A stretch of 64,000 nt of DNA from Cordilura impudica (GCA_963682025.1 OY821517.1:337020144-337084143); one strand, 5' to 3'. Counted from the first letter of the stretch, positions 33,271-46,449 are shown. Made by a program: numbers and translations. Notes: a model not told the origin generated them from the sequence alone.

Positions 33271-36200
33271 ATTATTAATTATTAATTATTAATTATTAAA
33301 TATTAACTATTAATTATTAATTATTAATTATTAATTATTAATTATTAATTATTAATTATTAATTATTAATTATTAATTATTAATTATTAATTATTAATTA
33401 TTAATTATTAATTATTAATTATTAATTATTAATTATTAATTATTAATTATTAATTATTAATTATTAATTATTAATTATTAATTATTAATTATTAATTATT
33501 AATTATTAATTATTAATTATTAATTATTAATTATTAATTATTAATTATTAATTATTAATTATTAATTATTAATTATTAATTATTAATTATTAATTATTAA
33601 TTATTAATTATTAATTATTAATTATTAATTATTAATTATTAATTATTAATTATTAATTATTAATTATTAATTATTAATTATTAATTATTAATTATTAATT
33701 ATTAATTATTAATTATTAATTATTAATTATTAATTATTAATTATTAATTATTAATTATTAATTATTAATTATTAATTATTAATTATTAATTATTAATTAT
33801 TAATTATTAATTATTAATTATTAATTATTAATTACTAATTATTAATTATTAATTATTAATTATTAATTATTAATTATTAATTATTAATTATTAATTATTA
33901 ATTATTAATTATTAATTATTAATTATTAATTATTAATTATCAATTATTAATTATTAATTATTAATTATTAATTATTAATTATTAATTATTAATTATTAAT
34001 TATTAATTATTAATTATTAATTATTAATTATTAATTATTAATTATTAATTATTAATTATTAATTATTAATTATTAATTATTAATTATTAATTATTAATTA
34101 TTAATTATTAATTATTAATTATTAATTATTAATTATTAATTATTAATTATTAATTATTAATTATTAATTATTAATTATTAATTATTAATTATTAATTATT
34201 AATTATTAATTATTAATTATTAATTATTAATTATTAATTATTAATTATTAATTATTAATTATTAATTATTAATTATTAATTATTAATTATTAATTATTAA
34301 TTATTAATTATTAATTATTAATTATTAATTATTAATTATTAATTATTAATTATTAATTATTAATTATTAATTATTAATTATTAATTATTAATTATTAATT
34401 ATTAATTATTAATTATTAATTATTAATTATTAATTATTAATTATTAATTATTAATTATTAATTATTAATTATTAATTATTAATTATTAATTATTAATTAT
34501 TAATTATTAATTATTAATTATTAATTATTAATTATTAATTATTAATTATTAATTATTAATTATTAATTATTAATTATTAATTATTAATTACTAATTATTA
34601 ATTATTAATTATTAATTACTAATTATTAATTATTAATTATTAATTATTAATTATTAATTATTAATTATTAATTATTAATTATTAATTTATAATTATTAAT
34701 TATTAATTATCAATTATTAATTATTAATTATTAATTATTAATTATTAATTATTAATTATTAATTATTAATTATTAATTATTAATTATTAATTATTAATTA
34801 TTAATTATTAATTATTAATTATTAATTATTAATTATTAATTATTAATTATTAATTATTAATTATTAATTATTAATTATTAATTATTAATTATTAATTATT
34901 AATTATTAATTATTAATTATTAATTATTAATTATTAATTATTAATTATTAATTATTAATTATTAATTATTAATTATTAATTATTAATTATTAATTATTAA
35001 TTATTAATTATTAATTATTAATTATTAATTATTAATTATTAATTATTAATTATTAATTATTAATTATTAATTATTAATTATTAATTATTAATTATTAATT
35101 ATTAATTATTAATTATTAATTATTAATTATTAATTATTAATTATTAATTATTAATTATTAATTATTAATTATTAATTATTAATTATTAATTATTAATTAT
35201 TAATTATTAATTATTAATTATTAATTATTAATTATTAATTATTAATTATTAATTATTAATTATTAATTATTAATTATTAATTATTAATTATTAATTATTA
35301 ATTATTAATTATTAATTATTAATTATTAATTATTAATTATTAATTATTAATTATTAATTATTAATTATTAATTATTAATTATTAATTATTAATTATTAAT
35401 TATTAATTATTAATTATTAATTATTAATTATTAATTATTAATTATTAATTATTAATTATTAATTATTAATTATTAATTATTAATTATTAATTATTAATTA
35501 TTAATTATTAATTATTAATTATTAATTATTAATTATTAATTATTAATTATTAATTATTAATTATTAATTATTAATTATTAATTATTAATTATTAATTATT
35601 AATTATTAATTATTAATTATTAATTATTAATTACTAATTATTAATTATTAATTTTTAATTATTAATTATTAATTATTAATTATTAATTATTAATTATTAA
35701 TTATTAATTTATAATTATTAATTATTAATTATTAATTATCAATTATTAATTATTAATTATTAATTATTAATTATTAATTATTAATTATTAATTATTAATT
35801 ATTAATTATTAATTATTAATTATTAATTATTAATTATTAATTATTAATTATTAATTATTAATTATTAATTATTAATTATTAATTATTAATTATTAATTAT
35901 TAATTATTAATTATTAATTATTAATTATTAATTATTAATTATTAATTATTAATTATTAATTATTAATTATTAATTATTAATTATTAATTATTAATTATTA
36001 ATTATTAATTATTAATTATTAATTATTAATTATTAATTATTAATTATTAATTATTAATTATTAATTATTAATTATTAATTATTAATTATTAATTATTAAT
36101 TATTAATTATTAATTATTAATTATTAATTATTAATTATTAATTATTAATTATTAATTATTAATTATTAATTATTAATTATTAATAATTAATTATTAATTA

Positions 36201-39130
36201 TTAATTATTAATTACTAATTATTAATTATTAATTATTAATTACTAATTATTAATTATTAATTATTAATTATTAATTATTAATTATTAATTATTAATTATT
36301 AATTATTAATTATTAATTATTAATTATTAATTATTAATTATTAATTTATAATTATTAATTATTAATTATTAATTATCAATTATTAATTATTAATTATTAA
36401 TTATTAATTATTAATTATTAATTATTAATTATTAATTATTAATTATTAATTATTAATTATTAATTATTAATTATTAATTATTAATTATTAATTATTAATT
36501 ATTAATTATTAATTATTAATTATTAATTATTAATTATTAATTATTAATTATTAATTATTAATTATTAATTATTAATTATTAATTATTAATTATTAATTAT
36601 TAATTATTAATTATTAATTATTAATTATTAATTATTAATTATTAATTATTAATTATTAATTATTAATTATTAATTATTAATTATTAATTATTAATTATTA
36701 ATTATTAATTATTAATTATTAATTATTAATTATTAATTATTAATTATTAATTATTAATTATTAATTATTAATTATTAATTATTAATTATTAATTATTAAT
36801 TATTAATTATTAATTATTAATTATTAATTATTAATTATTAATTATTAATTATTAATTATTAATTATTAATTATTAATTATTAATTATTAATTATTAATTA
36901 TTAATTATTAATTATTAATTATTAATTATTAATTATTAATTATTAATTATTAATTATTAATTATTAATTATTAATTATTAATTATTAATTATTAATTATT
37001 AATTATTAATTATTAATTATTAATTATTAATTATTAATTATTAATTATTAATTATTAATTATTAATTATTAATTATTAATTATTAATTATTAATTATTAA
37101 TTATTAATTATTAATTATTAATTATTAATTATTAATTATTAATTATTAATTATTAATTATTAATTATTAATTATTAATTATTAATTATTAATTATTAATT
37201 ATTAATTATTAATTATTAATTATTAATTATTAATTATTAATTATTAATTATTAATTATTAATTATTAATTATTAATTATTAATTATTAATTATTAATTAT
37301 TAATTATTAATTATTAATTATTAATTATTAATTACTAATTATTAATTATTAATTATTAATTATTAATTATCAATTATTAATTATTAATTATTAATTATTA
37401 ATTATTAATTATTAATTATTAATTATTAATTATTAATTATTAATTATTAATTATTAATTATTAATTATTAATTATTAATTATTAATTATTAATTATTAAT
37501 TATTAATTATTAATTATTAATTATTAATTATTAATTATTAATTATTAATTATTAATTATTAATTATTAATTATTAATTATTAATTATTAATTATTAATTA
37601 TTAATTATTAATTATTAATTATTAATTATTAATTATTAATTATTAATTATTAATTATTAATTATTAATTATTAATTATTAATTATTAATTATTAATTATT
37701 AATTATTAATTATTAATTATTAATTATTAATTATTAATTATTAATTATTAATTATTAATTATTAATTATTAATTATTAATTATTAATTATTAATTATTAA
37801 TTATTAATTATTAATTATTAATTATTAATTATTAATTATTAATTATTAATTATTAATTATTAATTATTAATTATTAATTATTAATTATTAATTATTAATT
37901 ATTAATTATTAATTATTAATTATTAATTATTAATTATTAATTATTAATTATTAATTATTAATTATTAATTATTAATTATTAATTATTAATTATTAATTAT
38001 TAATTATTAATTATTAATTATTAATTATTAATTATTAATTATTAATTATTAATTATTAATTATTAATTATTAATTATTAATTATTAATTATTAATTATTA
38101 ATTATTAATTATTAATTATTAATTATTAATTATTAATTATTAATTATTAATTATTAATTATTAATTATTAATTATTAATTATTAATTATTAATAATTAAT
38201 TATTAATTATTAATTATTAATTACTAATTATTAATTATTAATTATTAATTACTAATTATTAATTATTAATTATTAATTATTAATTATTAATTATTAATTA
38301 TTAATTATTAATTATTAATTATTAATTATTAATTATTAATTATTAATTATTAATTATTAATTATTAATTATTAATTATTAATTATTAATTATTAATTATT
38401 AATTATTAATTATTAATTATTAATTATTAATTATTAATTATTAATTATTAATTATTAATTATTAATTATTAATTATTAATTATTAATTATTAATTATTAA
38501 TTATTAATTATTAATTATTAATTATTAATTATTAATTATTAATTATTAATTATTAATTATTAATTATTAATTATTAATTATTAATTATTAATTATTAATT
38601 ATTAATTATTAATTATTAATTATTAATTATTAATTATTAATTATTAATTATTAATTATTAATTATTAATTATTAATTATTAATTATTAATTATTAATTAT
38701 TAATTATTAATTATTAATTATTAATTATTAATTATTAATTATTAATTATTAATTATTAATTATTAATTATTAATTATTAATTATTAATTATTAATTATTA
38801 ATTATTAATTATTAATTATTAATTATTAATTATTAATTATTAATTATTAATTATTAATTATTAATTATTAATTATTAATTATTAATTATTAATTATTAAT
38901 TATTAATTATTAATTATTAATTATTAATTATTAATTATTAATTATTAATTATTAATTATTAATTATTAATTATTAATTATTAATTATTAATTATTAATTA
39001 TTAATTATTAATTATTAATTATTAATTATTAATTATTAATTATTAATTATTAATTATTAATTATTAATTATTAATTATTAATTATTAATTATTAATTATT
39101 AATTATTAATTATTAATTATTAATTATTAA
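33271..39130. repeat. 5.86 kb (TTAATTA)n heptanucleotide array
   Basis: About 837 tandem copies of TTAATTA. It contains only A and T except for a handful of C variants at 33835, 33941, 34591, 34619, 34711, 35634, 35740, 36215, 36243, 36377, 37335, 37371, 38224 and 38252. Other variants are ATTTATAA (34687, 35709, 36347) and TAATAATTAA (36181, 38189). The variants recur in ordered clusters, so the array has amplified in blocks. Confidence 0.97.
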
Positions 39131-39139
39131 ATTAAAATC

Positions 39140-40430
39140 TATAAAACCTGTTTAATTTAAACTCAATTAACTCAGTCATTAATTTAATTTTATTTATTTT
39201 TTTTTTATTTATTTGTTTTTAGTATATTCTTTTTTTAATCTTCGAATAAAAAATATTATGTATTAGTTGTAAAAACCCTATTTCGTCAAAATAAATTTTG
39301 TGTTTTAAATAAAAATTATTTTTGCTATTATTATTATTTATTTATTTTTTGATAACTTAATTATTTAGTTTTTTATTGTAGTAAAATGAATAGTGTTTGA
39401 AAAAATATTGTGTGGAAACTCATTTAGTTTTTTAAATGAAACTATTTATATTTTTTCTTTTAATATTAAAATTGTTTATTATTTTATTTTGGTCAAATGT
39501 ACTTTTTAAAAGCTTTAATTCAAGCTTCATTAACTCAATCATTAATTTTATTATTTTTTTTTAAATTTAATCGATTTTATTATGTAATTTTTATATTTTT
39601 ATTTTTTTAATCTTTGAAATAAAAAATTTTGTATTTTATTTGTAAAAACCCTTTTTGTCAAATAAAATTCATTTAGTTTTTTTACGAACTTATTTTTACT
39701 AATATCTTATTTTTTGATTTATTTGTTTACTTTATTTTATATTATTTTATTTTATTTTATATTATTTTATTTTATTTTATTTTATTTTATTTTATTTTAT
39801 TTTATTTTATATTATTTTATTTTATTTTATTTTATATTATTTTATTTTATTTTATTTTATTTTATATTATTTTATTTTATTTTATTTTATTTTATTTTAT
39901 TTTATTGTATTTTATTTTATTTTACTTTTTGATATTGTAATTACACAAGGCAACAATTTTTTTTATTGATTAAGAACTGAATGTTATTTTTAATGTTATT
40001 TGGGACGCTGAATCCAAATCTGCACTTTTTTATCAGCTCGACTTCTCGCGTCTTATTATATTATTTTTATTTTTATTATTATTTTTTCTTAAATTTTTGA
40101 ATTAAAAACTTTTGTATTTTATTTCTAAAAAAACATTTTGCCAAAATTTACAGTTATTTTCATGAATTAATTCAGACTTAATTACCTCTTTTATTAATTT
40201 TTTTTTATTTTGAAAAGTTTAATCGTTTTTATTTTATTATTTTTATTTATTTGTTTTATCTTTGAATTAAAATGTTTTAAATTTGATTTGAGATAAGATT
40301 TTGTTTTAAATAAAATTCATTTAGTTTTTTAATTAAATTTTTTTTTTTTATTTATTTTTTTTTTTTGTCATTTCAATTATTTCTCCTTTTTTTTATAAAA
40401 AAAAATACTTTGAGATTTATTATATTTAAC
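39140..40430. repeat. Degenerate complex tandem repeat, T-rich
   Basis: Phrases such as TTTGTATTTTATTTGTAAAA, ATAAAATTCATTTAGTTTTT and TTAACTCAATCATTAATTTT return three to four times, near 39240, 39600, 40090 and 40260. The copies are diverged and of uneven length. It borders the heptanucleotide array. Confidence 0.55.
39720..39925. repeat. (ATTTT)n microsatellite
   Basis: About 40 units of ATTTT with occasional ATATT variants. It gives rise to a 72-codon FILFYFILFY frame that is not a protein. Confidence 0.95.
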
Positions 40431-41560
40431 CAATGTTTCGTTTAACATCGTTAGTCTTCTTCAGAGATATTTTTAATTGTTGTGAAACAAAAAACTTTTA
40501 TAAATTTTTTTCTTTGGTACAAGTTTCAAAATGTCAAGTTAATCAAAATTGTCTGGCGAAATATAAATCAATTTTCAAAATAATGCTTTAAGATTTGTGC
40601 TTTATTAAAAGTAAGAACATTTGATTTTGAACCAGATTAATATCTAACTCATTCTTAATTTATAAAAGTCGAAAATAAGATTTTTACTTTTAAAAATAGA
40701 AAAAATTAATATGAGAATTTTTAAATATAAAACTTTGGATGGTTAAAACTGTATCGTTTTGTGTGTAAATATTCCTTTTAAATGTTAAGTGATCCTTTCA
40801 AATTTCATTATCATTTCTGTTGTATTTTTTCTACATCAATCAAACAAAACAAAACTTGAAATGCTCCTAAAAATTTTCTGCACTTGTTTCAGATATTTGA
40901 TATTTCCTTAAAATAAATTTTTTTTTTAAATTTTTTTCTTTGCGCTAATTATTTGTTATTTGCTGTAAATGTTTTTGCTATATTTTTTTATTTCTTGAAA
41001 AAACACAATTGTGAGGTGAAAATTTGCTATAAAATGCAACTAATCAAACAGTTTCAATTTCCTGAAATATCCCCAAACACTTTAAGCATATTATATGTTA
41101 AAGAGAAAATTCCCAGAAATATTATTTTTCTAAAAATTTAAAGCATTAATATTTGGTTTAAAATTTAAAATCAGTTATTTCCTTGAATTTAAACATTTAT
41201 AATTGGGGTTTGGTTAGGCAATTTAATAATTTTTTTGTTATCATATGTAAAAATTTCAACTGAGAGGAGGAAATTCGTTATATAATGCAGCAATACAACA
41301 TTGAAATCAATTTTTTTATTATTAAAAAAAAATAGCCAGCAATATTTTTTTTTTCAATAAATTTTTAGGATTGACATCTGGTTTCAAATTTTACTTTCTA
41401 CTTTTATTTTTCTTTTGATTCATTTGTAAACATTTCAAAGTGTTGTTTATACTTGTATATATTCAAATGTTACTTTGATAACATGTTTAAGTAATTTTCT
41501 TTTCTTTTTGCCAACAAACTTGACAGGATTTCTCACAAATGAACAAACAAAACACCACTC
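40431..41560. other. AT-rich DNA upstream of a candidate gene
   Basis: No repeat termini. Contains short frames only (for example 62 codons at 40953) without recognisable features. Confidence 0.4.
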
Positions 41561-41563
41561 AAG

Positions 41564-41612
41564 TATAAAACTTATCAGGGGCAGGAACAATTTTGCTCAA
41601 ACTAAACAAACA
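41564..41612 (+). promoter_or_regulatory. Candidate TATA promoter of the small gene
   Basis: TATAAAA at 41564-41570; an initiator-like TGCTCAAAC lies at 41594-41602, 30-35 bases on. A second initiator-like ACAGTTCGT is at 41610-41618. The leader to the ATG would be 35-50 bases, ordinary for a fly gene. Confidence 0.45.
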
Positions 41613-41647
41613 GTTCGTGCCAAGTTGAAAACAAAAATATATACAAA

Positions 41648-44600
41648 ATGGTAAACAGTCAAGTAAAGTATAGAGACAAAAAAAAGAAGAAGATAAACAT
41701 TTTACATTTTTCACAAGGCAGGGCTATTAAGAAAAAAGAAGTTAAATATTTGCAAACACTATCAGGTAGGTTTTTTGTGAAGACTTGTTGTGTTTATATA
41801 TTAAAATTGTACTTTGTTAGTAATTTTTCTTTTTCAGAAATTCGTTGATATTATTTTGACGTCATTTTCCTTATCAAAGTATTTATTTCCTTTCCCTAAA
41901 ACATGAGTAGTTTTTTAAGATTCGTTTTTTGTAATTTAAAAATTTTTTCGTCTTTTGAACTTATTCCTTTAAATACTCCAATAAATTTAAAAAAATTTGG
42001 AAGTTTTTATAAATGTATATAAAAATTATAACCTAGAATTGTTTTTAGGCTTATTCGGAAAAATTTTAACGTTATTATATAACTTCAGATGTTTACTAAA
42101 ACATTTTTGCCAAAAATTATGAAAGTGCTCTAAATTTATGAATAAAAAAAAATTTGCTCTTGAATAAATTAAATCATTTATTCATAGTTTTGCGATTCTG
42201 GAGTTATACAAATTTATTAATAATATCAAATTTTGTGTGAATCTCAGAAAAAACATTTGTTTTTTAGTTTCCTTGGCTCTTTTTTTTTTAAATAAACTGC
42301 ATGCCTAAAATAAATTAACAAATATTTTACGAAATAAATCCTTAACATTTATAAATTATTCCTAAAAAGTAAAAAAAAAAAATACATTAAATGGATTTAG
42401 TTTAAATTTATTTATTTTCAAAAACTTGACTCAAACCACTTTAACATTATGAGCACATTTCTCAAACCTAACAACTGTTTTTTTGTTTAAGAATAAGATG
42501 TGGAACATACAGATATTTGTAGATCACTTTTATAAATGTGGACAAAATTGAACATTGCCTACTTTGATGAGCTTCATAGAATACCGATAATTTTCTAACA
42601 CCCGACAGTGATCGAAGACTCCTTTAAGAATAAATATTTTCCAAAATTAAACAAAATTTATTTTCTAAACATTTTAGAATAATAAAAAAAATAAATACAT
42701 AGCACGATTCAGCATAAAATTTTTAAAATATCATTTAAAATTTTCTCAAATTTTTATTTTTATTTAAAATTTAAGTTTCTCAAATTCGGAAAAAAATATA
42801 TTTTTAAGAAAAAAATTTTTAAGAAAGCTTTAAAAAGTACTTTTCTAAGAAAATGTACCTTAAAAAAGGGTACTTTTTTAAGAAAAGGTAATTTTTAAGG
42901 AAAGATATTTTTTAAAGAAACGGTACTGTTTTAAGAAAAGGTACTTTTCTATGAAAATGTACTTTTCTGTGAAAATGTTGAAAAAGGGTGCTTTTTTAAG
43001 AAATGAAACTTTTTAAGTAAAGATACTTTTTAAGAAAAGGTACCTTTTCTCGCTTTCTTAAGAAAATGTACTTTTAAAAAAAATGTGCTTACTTTTTTAA
43101 AACGAGGTAAATTTTTAAGAAAATGTACTTTTTCAAGAAAAGGCACTTTTTAGGAAAAAGTTTTTCTTAAAGAAAATTTACTTGTTCCAGAAACGGCAAT
43201 TTTTAAGGAAAGTGTACGTTTGTAAGAAAAGGTACTATTTTAGCTAAGGGTACTTTTTGAATAAAGATTTTTTTAAAAGGTACTTTTTTAAGAAAAGATA
43301 CATTTTTAACAAAAGATACTTATTTAGAAAAAAATACATTTTATTAGAAAAGGTAATTTTTTAAGAAAAAGTACTTTTTTTAAAAAAGGCACTTCTTTAA
43401 GAAAAAGGTCTTTTCTCAGAAAAAGTACTTTTTTAAGAAAAGATGCACTTTTTAAAAAATAGACAGTTTTCTAAGAAAAGGTATATATTTAAGGAAAAGT
43501 AATTTTTCGGAAAAGGTTCTTTTTTAAGAAAATTAACTTTTTTCAGAAACGGGTTTCTTTTAGAAAAATGTACTTTTTTTAAGAAAAAGTATTTTTTAAG
43601 AAAGGACATACTTTTTAAGAAAGGCCACTTTTTGAGAAAAGGTACTTTTTTAAGAATATTTGCTTTTTAAGAAATTTTGCTTTTTTAATAAAAATAACTT
43701 TTTAAGAAAATTTACATTTTTAAGAAAGTGTACATTTTTAAAAAATATATTTTTTCGAAAAGGTATTTTTTAATGTAGTTTTTTAAACCAAGGAATTTTT
43801 TTGATAAAGGCACTCTTTCATGAAAAGGTGATTTTTTAAGAAAAATGACCTTTTAAGAAAAGGCACATTAATGCCGTTTTCGATTCTAACAAAAAATGTC
43901 GCACTTTATTTGCACTTTTTTCGAAAAAAGGTCTCAAAATCGGGCGTTCGTATATCACAAAAAATTATAGCCATTGACTTCTTTCAGGTCATAGTGTGAG
44001 AATATTTTCACATTGTTCCCCTTTTTTGAATATTTTCACCCCATGACTTCAAAGAGGAAATTAATAAATTTTTTTTGCATTTTATGAATACAGCACTTTG
44101 AGACCTTTCGATTGATGTATAAAATTAGGTTATACTTAATTTAGAATATATAAAAAAATACACTTTTCGAAAAAAGTGCAAATAAAGTGCGACATTTTTT
44201 GTTAGAATCGAAAACGCCATAAGAAAAGGTAATTTTTTGAAGAAAATTTCCTTTTTTATGAAAAAGTACCTATTTAAGAAATGACATTAAGTTGTTTAAA
44301 GAAAGGTGTTTTTTATGCAAACGTACTTATTTCAAAAAAGTTACTTTCTTCAGAAGAGGTACTTTTTTCAGAAAATGTAAATTTTTCAGAAAAATTATTT
44401 CTTAGGAAAAGGCAATTTTTTAATAAAAGGTATTTTTTAAGAAAATGTACTTTTTAAGACAACTTACTTTTTCGGAATAGGTACTCTTTTTCGAAGAGGT
44501 AATTTTTTAATAAAATTAAAGCCAAATATATTTTAAGAAAGGACACTTTTTGAAAAAAGGTGCGTTTTTAAGAAAATTTATTTTTTAAGAACATGTACTT

Positions 44601-45967
44601 TTTTAAGAAAAAAAACTTTTAACGGAAATGCCCTTTTTAAGAAAATTTAATTTTTCCAGAAAATATTTATATATTTTTTTAAAGGTATTTTTTGTAGAAT
44701 ATATACTTTTTTAAACCAAGGAACTTCTATAATAAAATGTACTTTTTTAAAAGAAGGTACTTTTTGAAGAAAAAGCAATTTAAAAAAATACTTTTTTAAG
44801 AAACTGCACTTTCTTAACAGAAAGTACTGTTTAAGAAAAGGTCTGTTTCAAGGAAAAGGTTGTCTTTAAGAAAAGATGCTCTTTTATCGAAAGATGATTT
44901 TTTAAGAAGTACTTTTAAGAAAATAAGAAAAGGTACTTTTTTAAGAAAAGGTATTTTTTTTTAAAGAAAAGGTACTTTTTAAGAAAAGGTACTTTTTAAG
45001 AAAGGGTACTTTTTAAGAAAAGGTACTTTTTAAGAAAAGGTACTTTTTAGGAAAATGCAATTTTTCGGCAAAGGTACTTTTAAAGAAAAAGTACTTTTTA
45101 GGAAAAGGAAATTTTTTAAATAAAAGTTATTTTTTGAATATTTTAATAAAAGTTAAGCAAAGTTACTTTTTTAAGAAAAAGTATTTTTTTAAGAAACGGT
45201 ACTTTTTGGGAAAAGGTCCGTTTTAAGAAAAGGTAGTTTTTAAGAAAAGGTACTCTCTAATAAAAAGACGAGTTTTTAAGAAAAGGTAGTTTTCTTAAGA
45301 AAATTAACTTATTTAAGAAAACTTACTTAAAGAATTTTTTTTTTAAATATACCATTTTAAGAAAAGTATAGTTTTTTTCTTCGTGTTTTTCTTTATTGCA
45401 TATATTTGTGGTCAGAAGCGATAACCGCCTAAGTCGACTTAAGAACGATTTGAGTTATGTATGCGGTCATAATCTACTAAAAACGCTTTATGTTTACGTG
45501 AAATCCTCATTTCTCTAACACTTTTTGTTAAAAAGTTATTAATGAAAACATTCTGTCCTAAGTCGTAATGAAGCCCCATTTACATTTATATAAAAAGTAT
45601 TTTTCTCAAAAGCATGATTTTCGAGTTAGGCGGTTAATGCTTGTGACCACAGATATATCTACTAAAAATGTTTTTTAAATTTTTGAATTAAATATTTTTA
45701 AATCTTTATTTAAATGTTTTTAAAGAAATTTTGTTTTATATATTGTTCAATAAATATTTTTAAACATGTAAAAAAGGTTAAATTTTTTAAACGCATTTTC
45801 TCCATTAAATATTTTCATATATGTTTTGATTTTTATGTTTTTTTTTTTTTTGTAAATTTTTGTAAACTTTTTCGCACATAATAGAAACTATAATTGAAAT
45901 ACCCAACAGAAATCTCCCAAAGAAAGTGCTGAGATTTAAAACGCAACAGATTGGACAGATAAAATAA
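41648..45967 (+). CDS. Candidate two-exon small basic protein, function unknown
   Basis: Exon 1 (41648-41765) starts ATACAAAATGG, close to the fly start context, and encodes 39 residues plus one base, with RDKKKKK at 8-14 and KINILHFSQGR then AIKKKEVKYLQTLS. Donor GTAGGT follows. Two acceptors fit the phase, and both exons begin with AA, making a Glu codon: 41838 (72 bp intron, acceptor TTTTTCAG) ends after four residues, EIR last, with TGA at 41846, 42 residues in all; 45885 (4.1 kb intron, acceptor CGCACATAATAG) adds IEIPNRNLPKKVLRFKTQQI and stops at TAA 45965-45967, 66 residues in all. The second tail has real-protein composition. Poly-A signals AATAAA lie at 41980 and 46269. The peptide is strongly basic and could be nuclear or nucleic-acid binding, but no domain is recognised. 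The long intron holds GTAC minisatellite block 3. Could also be a 5' exon of a larger gene. Confidence 0.45.
41980..41985 (+). terminator. AATAAA poly-A signal (short isoform)
   Basis: Lies 132 bases after the stop of the short splice form. Such hexamers are frequent in AT-rich DNA, so the weight is low. Confidence 0.3.
42410..42515. repeat. 120 bp satellite monomer, isolated
   Basis: AACTTGACTCAAACCACTTT, TTATGAGCACATTTCTC and TTGTTTAAGAATAAGATG follow the 1-2040 monomer in order. It lies 35 kb from the main array, within the candidate intron. Confidence 0.5.
42790..45360 (+). repeat. GTAC minisatellite, block 3 (~20 bp unit)
   Basis: Units AAAAGGTACTTTTTTAAGAA in plus orientation, degenerate, with a homogeneous core at 44930-45060. 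Interrupted by the MITE at 43872-44219. The block would be intronic if the candidate gene 41648-45967 is real. Confidence 0.85.
43872..44219. mobile_element. 348 bp MITE, Harbinger-like
   Basis: Terminal inverted repeats of about 55 bp, beginning TGCCGTTTTCGATTCTAAC on the left and TGGCGTTTTCGATTCTAAC on the reversed right, differ at one base over the length compared. TAA flanks both sides (43869-43871, 44220-44222), the 3 bp type used by PIF/Harbinger. No coding capacity. The close match of the two repeats suggests a recent insertion into the minisatellite. Confidence 0.8.
45407..45651. mobile_element. 245 bp inverted-repeat element (MITE-like)
   Basis: TGTGGTCAGAAGCGATAACC at the left end pairs with GGTTAATGCTTGTGACCACA at the right end, and CGCCTAA/TTAGGCG extends the match. 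ATATAT is present on both sides, but in this AT-rich setting it is weak evidence for a duplication. No coding capacity. Confidence 0.65.
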
Positions 45968-46112
45968 CATACATTATATCGTCATCGTCCAAAAAGGAAA
46001 TACTACCAGCAGTCAACCAGCCCAACAATCAAAACTGCAAAACAATCCACGAAACAATAAACAAACGAATAGACAGACAGGTTTATAGATGTTCAGCAGG
46101 AAGCTGTGAAAA

Positions 46113-46135
46113 AGAAATTTGCGCATGCGCAAAAC
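46113..46135. promoter_or_regulatory. NRF-1/Ewg-type palindrome
   Basis: TTTGCGCATGCGCAAA is a perfect 16 bp palindrome that contains TGCGCATGCGCA, the consensus bound by NRF-1 and its fly homologue erect wing. It is one of the few CpG-bearing sequences outside the Helitrons. It lies in a complex, non-repetitive region about 150 bases after the candidate gene's stop. A TATA-like ACATATAAGTAG follows at 46236. Confidence 0.4.
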
Positions 46136-46268
46136 TCTGACAGCCATGACAATTGTTGATTGATGTAACTATGCGCTTTAACAAAAACATATGCAGATCC
46201 ATTTGCGTTCACAACAGGCAGACAAATGGACGGACACATATAAGTAGCAATTGTATAGCATTCAGAAA

Positions 46269-46274
46269 AATAAA
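46269..46274 (+). terminator. AATAAA poly-A signal (long isoform)
   Basis: Lies about 300 bases after the stop at 45967. More AATAAA hexamers follow at about 46306. Confidence 0.25.
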
Positions 46275-46449
46275 AAAATACAAAATGTATATTTATTTCA
46301 AAAGAAAAATAAAAATATTGTGTACAACCTACAAATTTATTCGTCTTGTTTAAAGCAGATAACTTACTGGCAGAGCTTATCGGGGCTGGATTCTTTTTAC
46401 GATAAAATAAAAACAAAAAAGCTATTTAAATTTTTTTTAATCAAAAAAT

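Noticed and set aside
39714..39932. 72-codon FILFYFILFY frame like a membrane protein
   Set aside because: Translation of the (ATTTT)n microsatellite.
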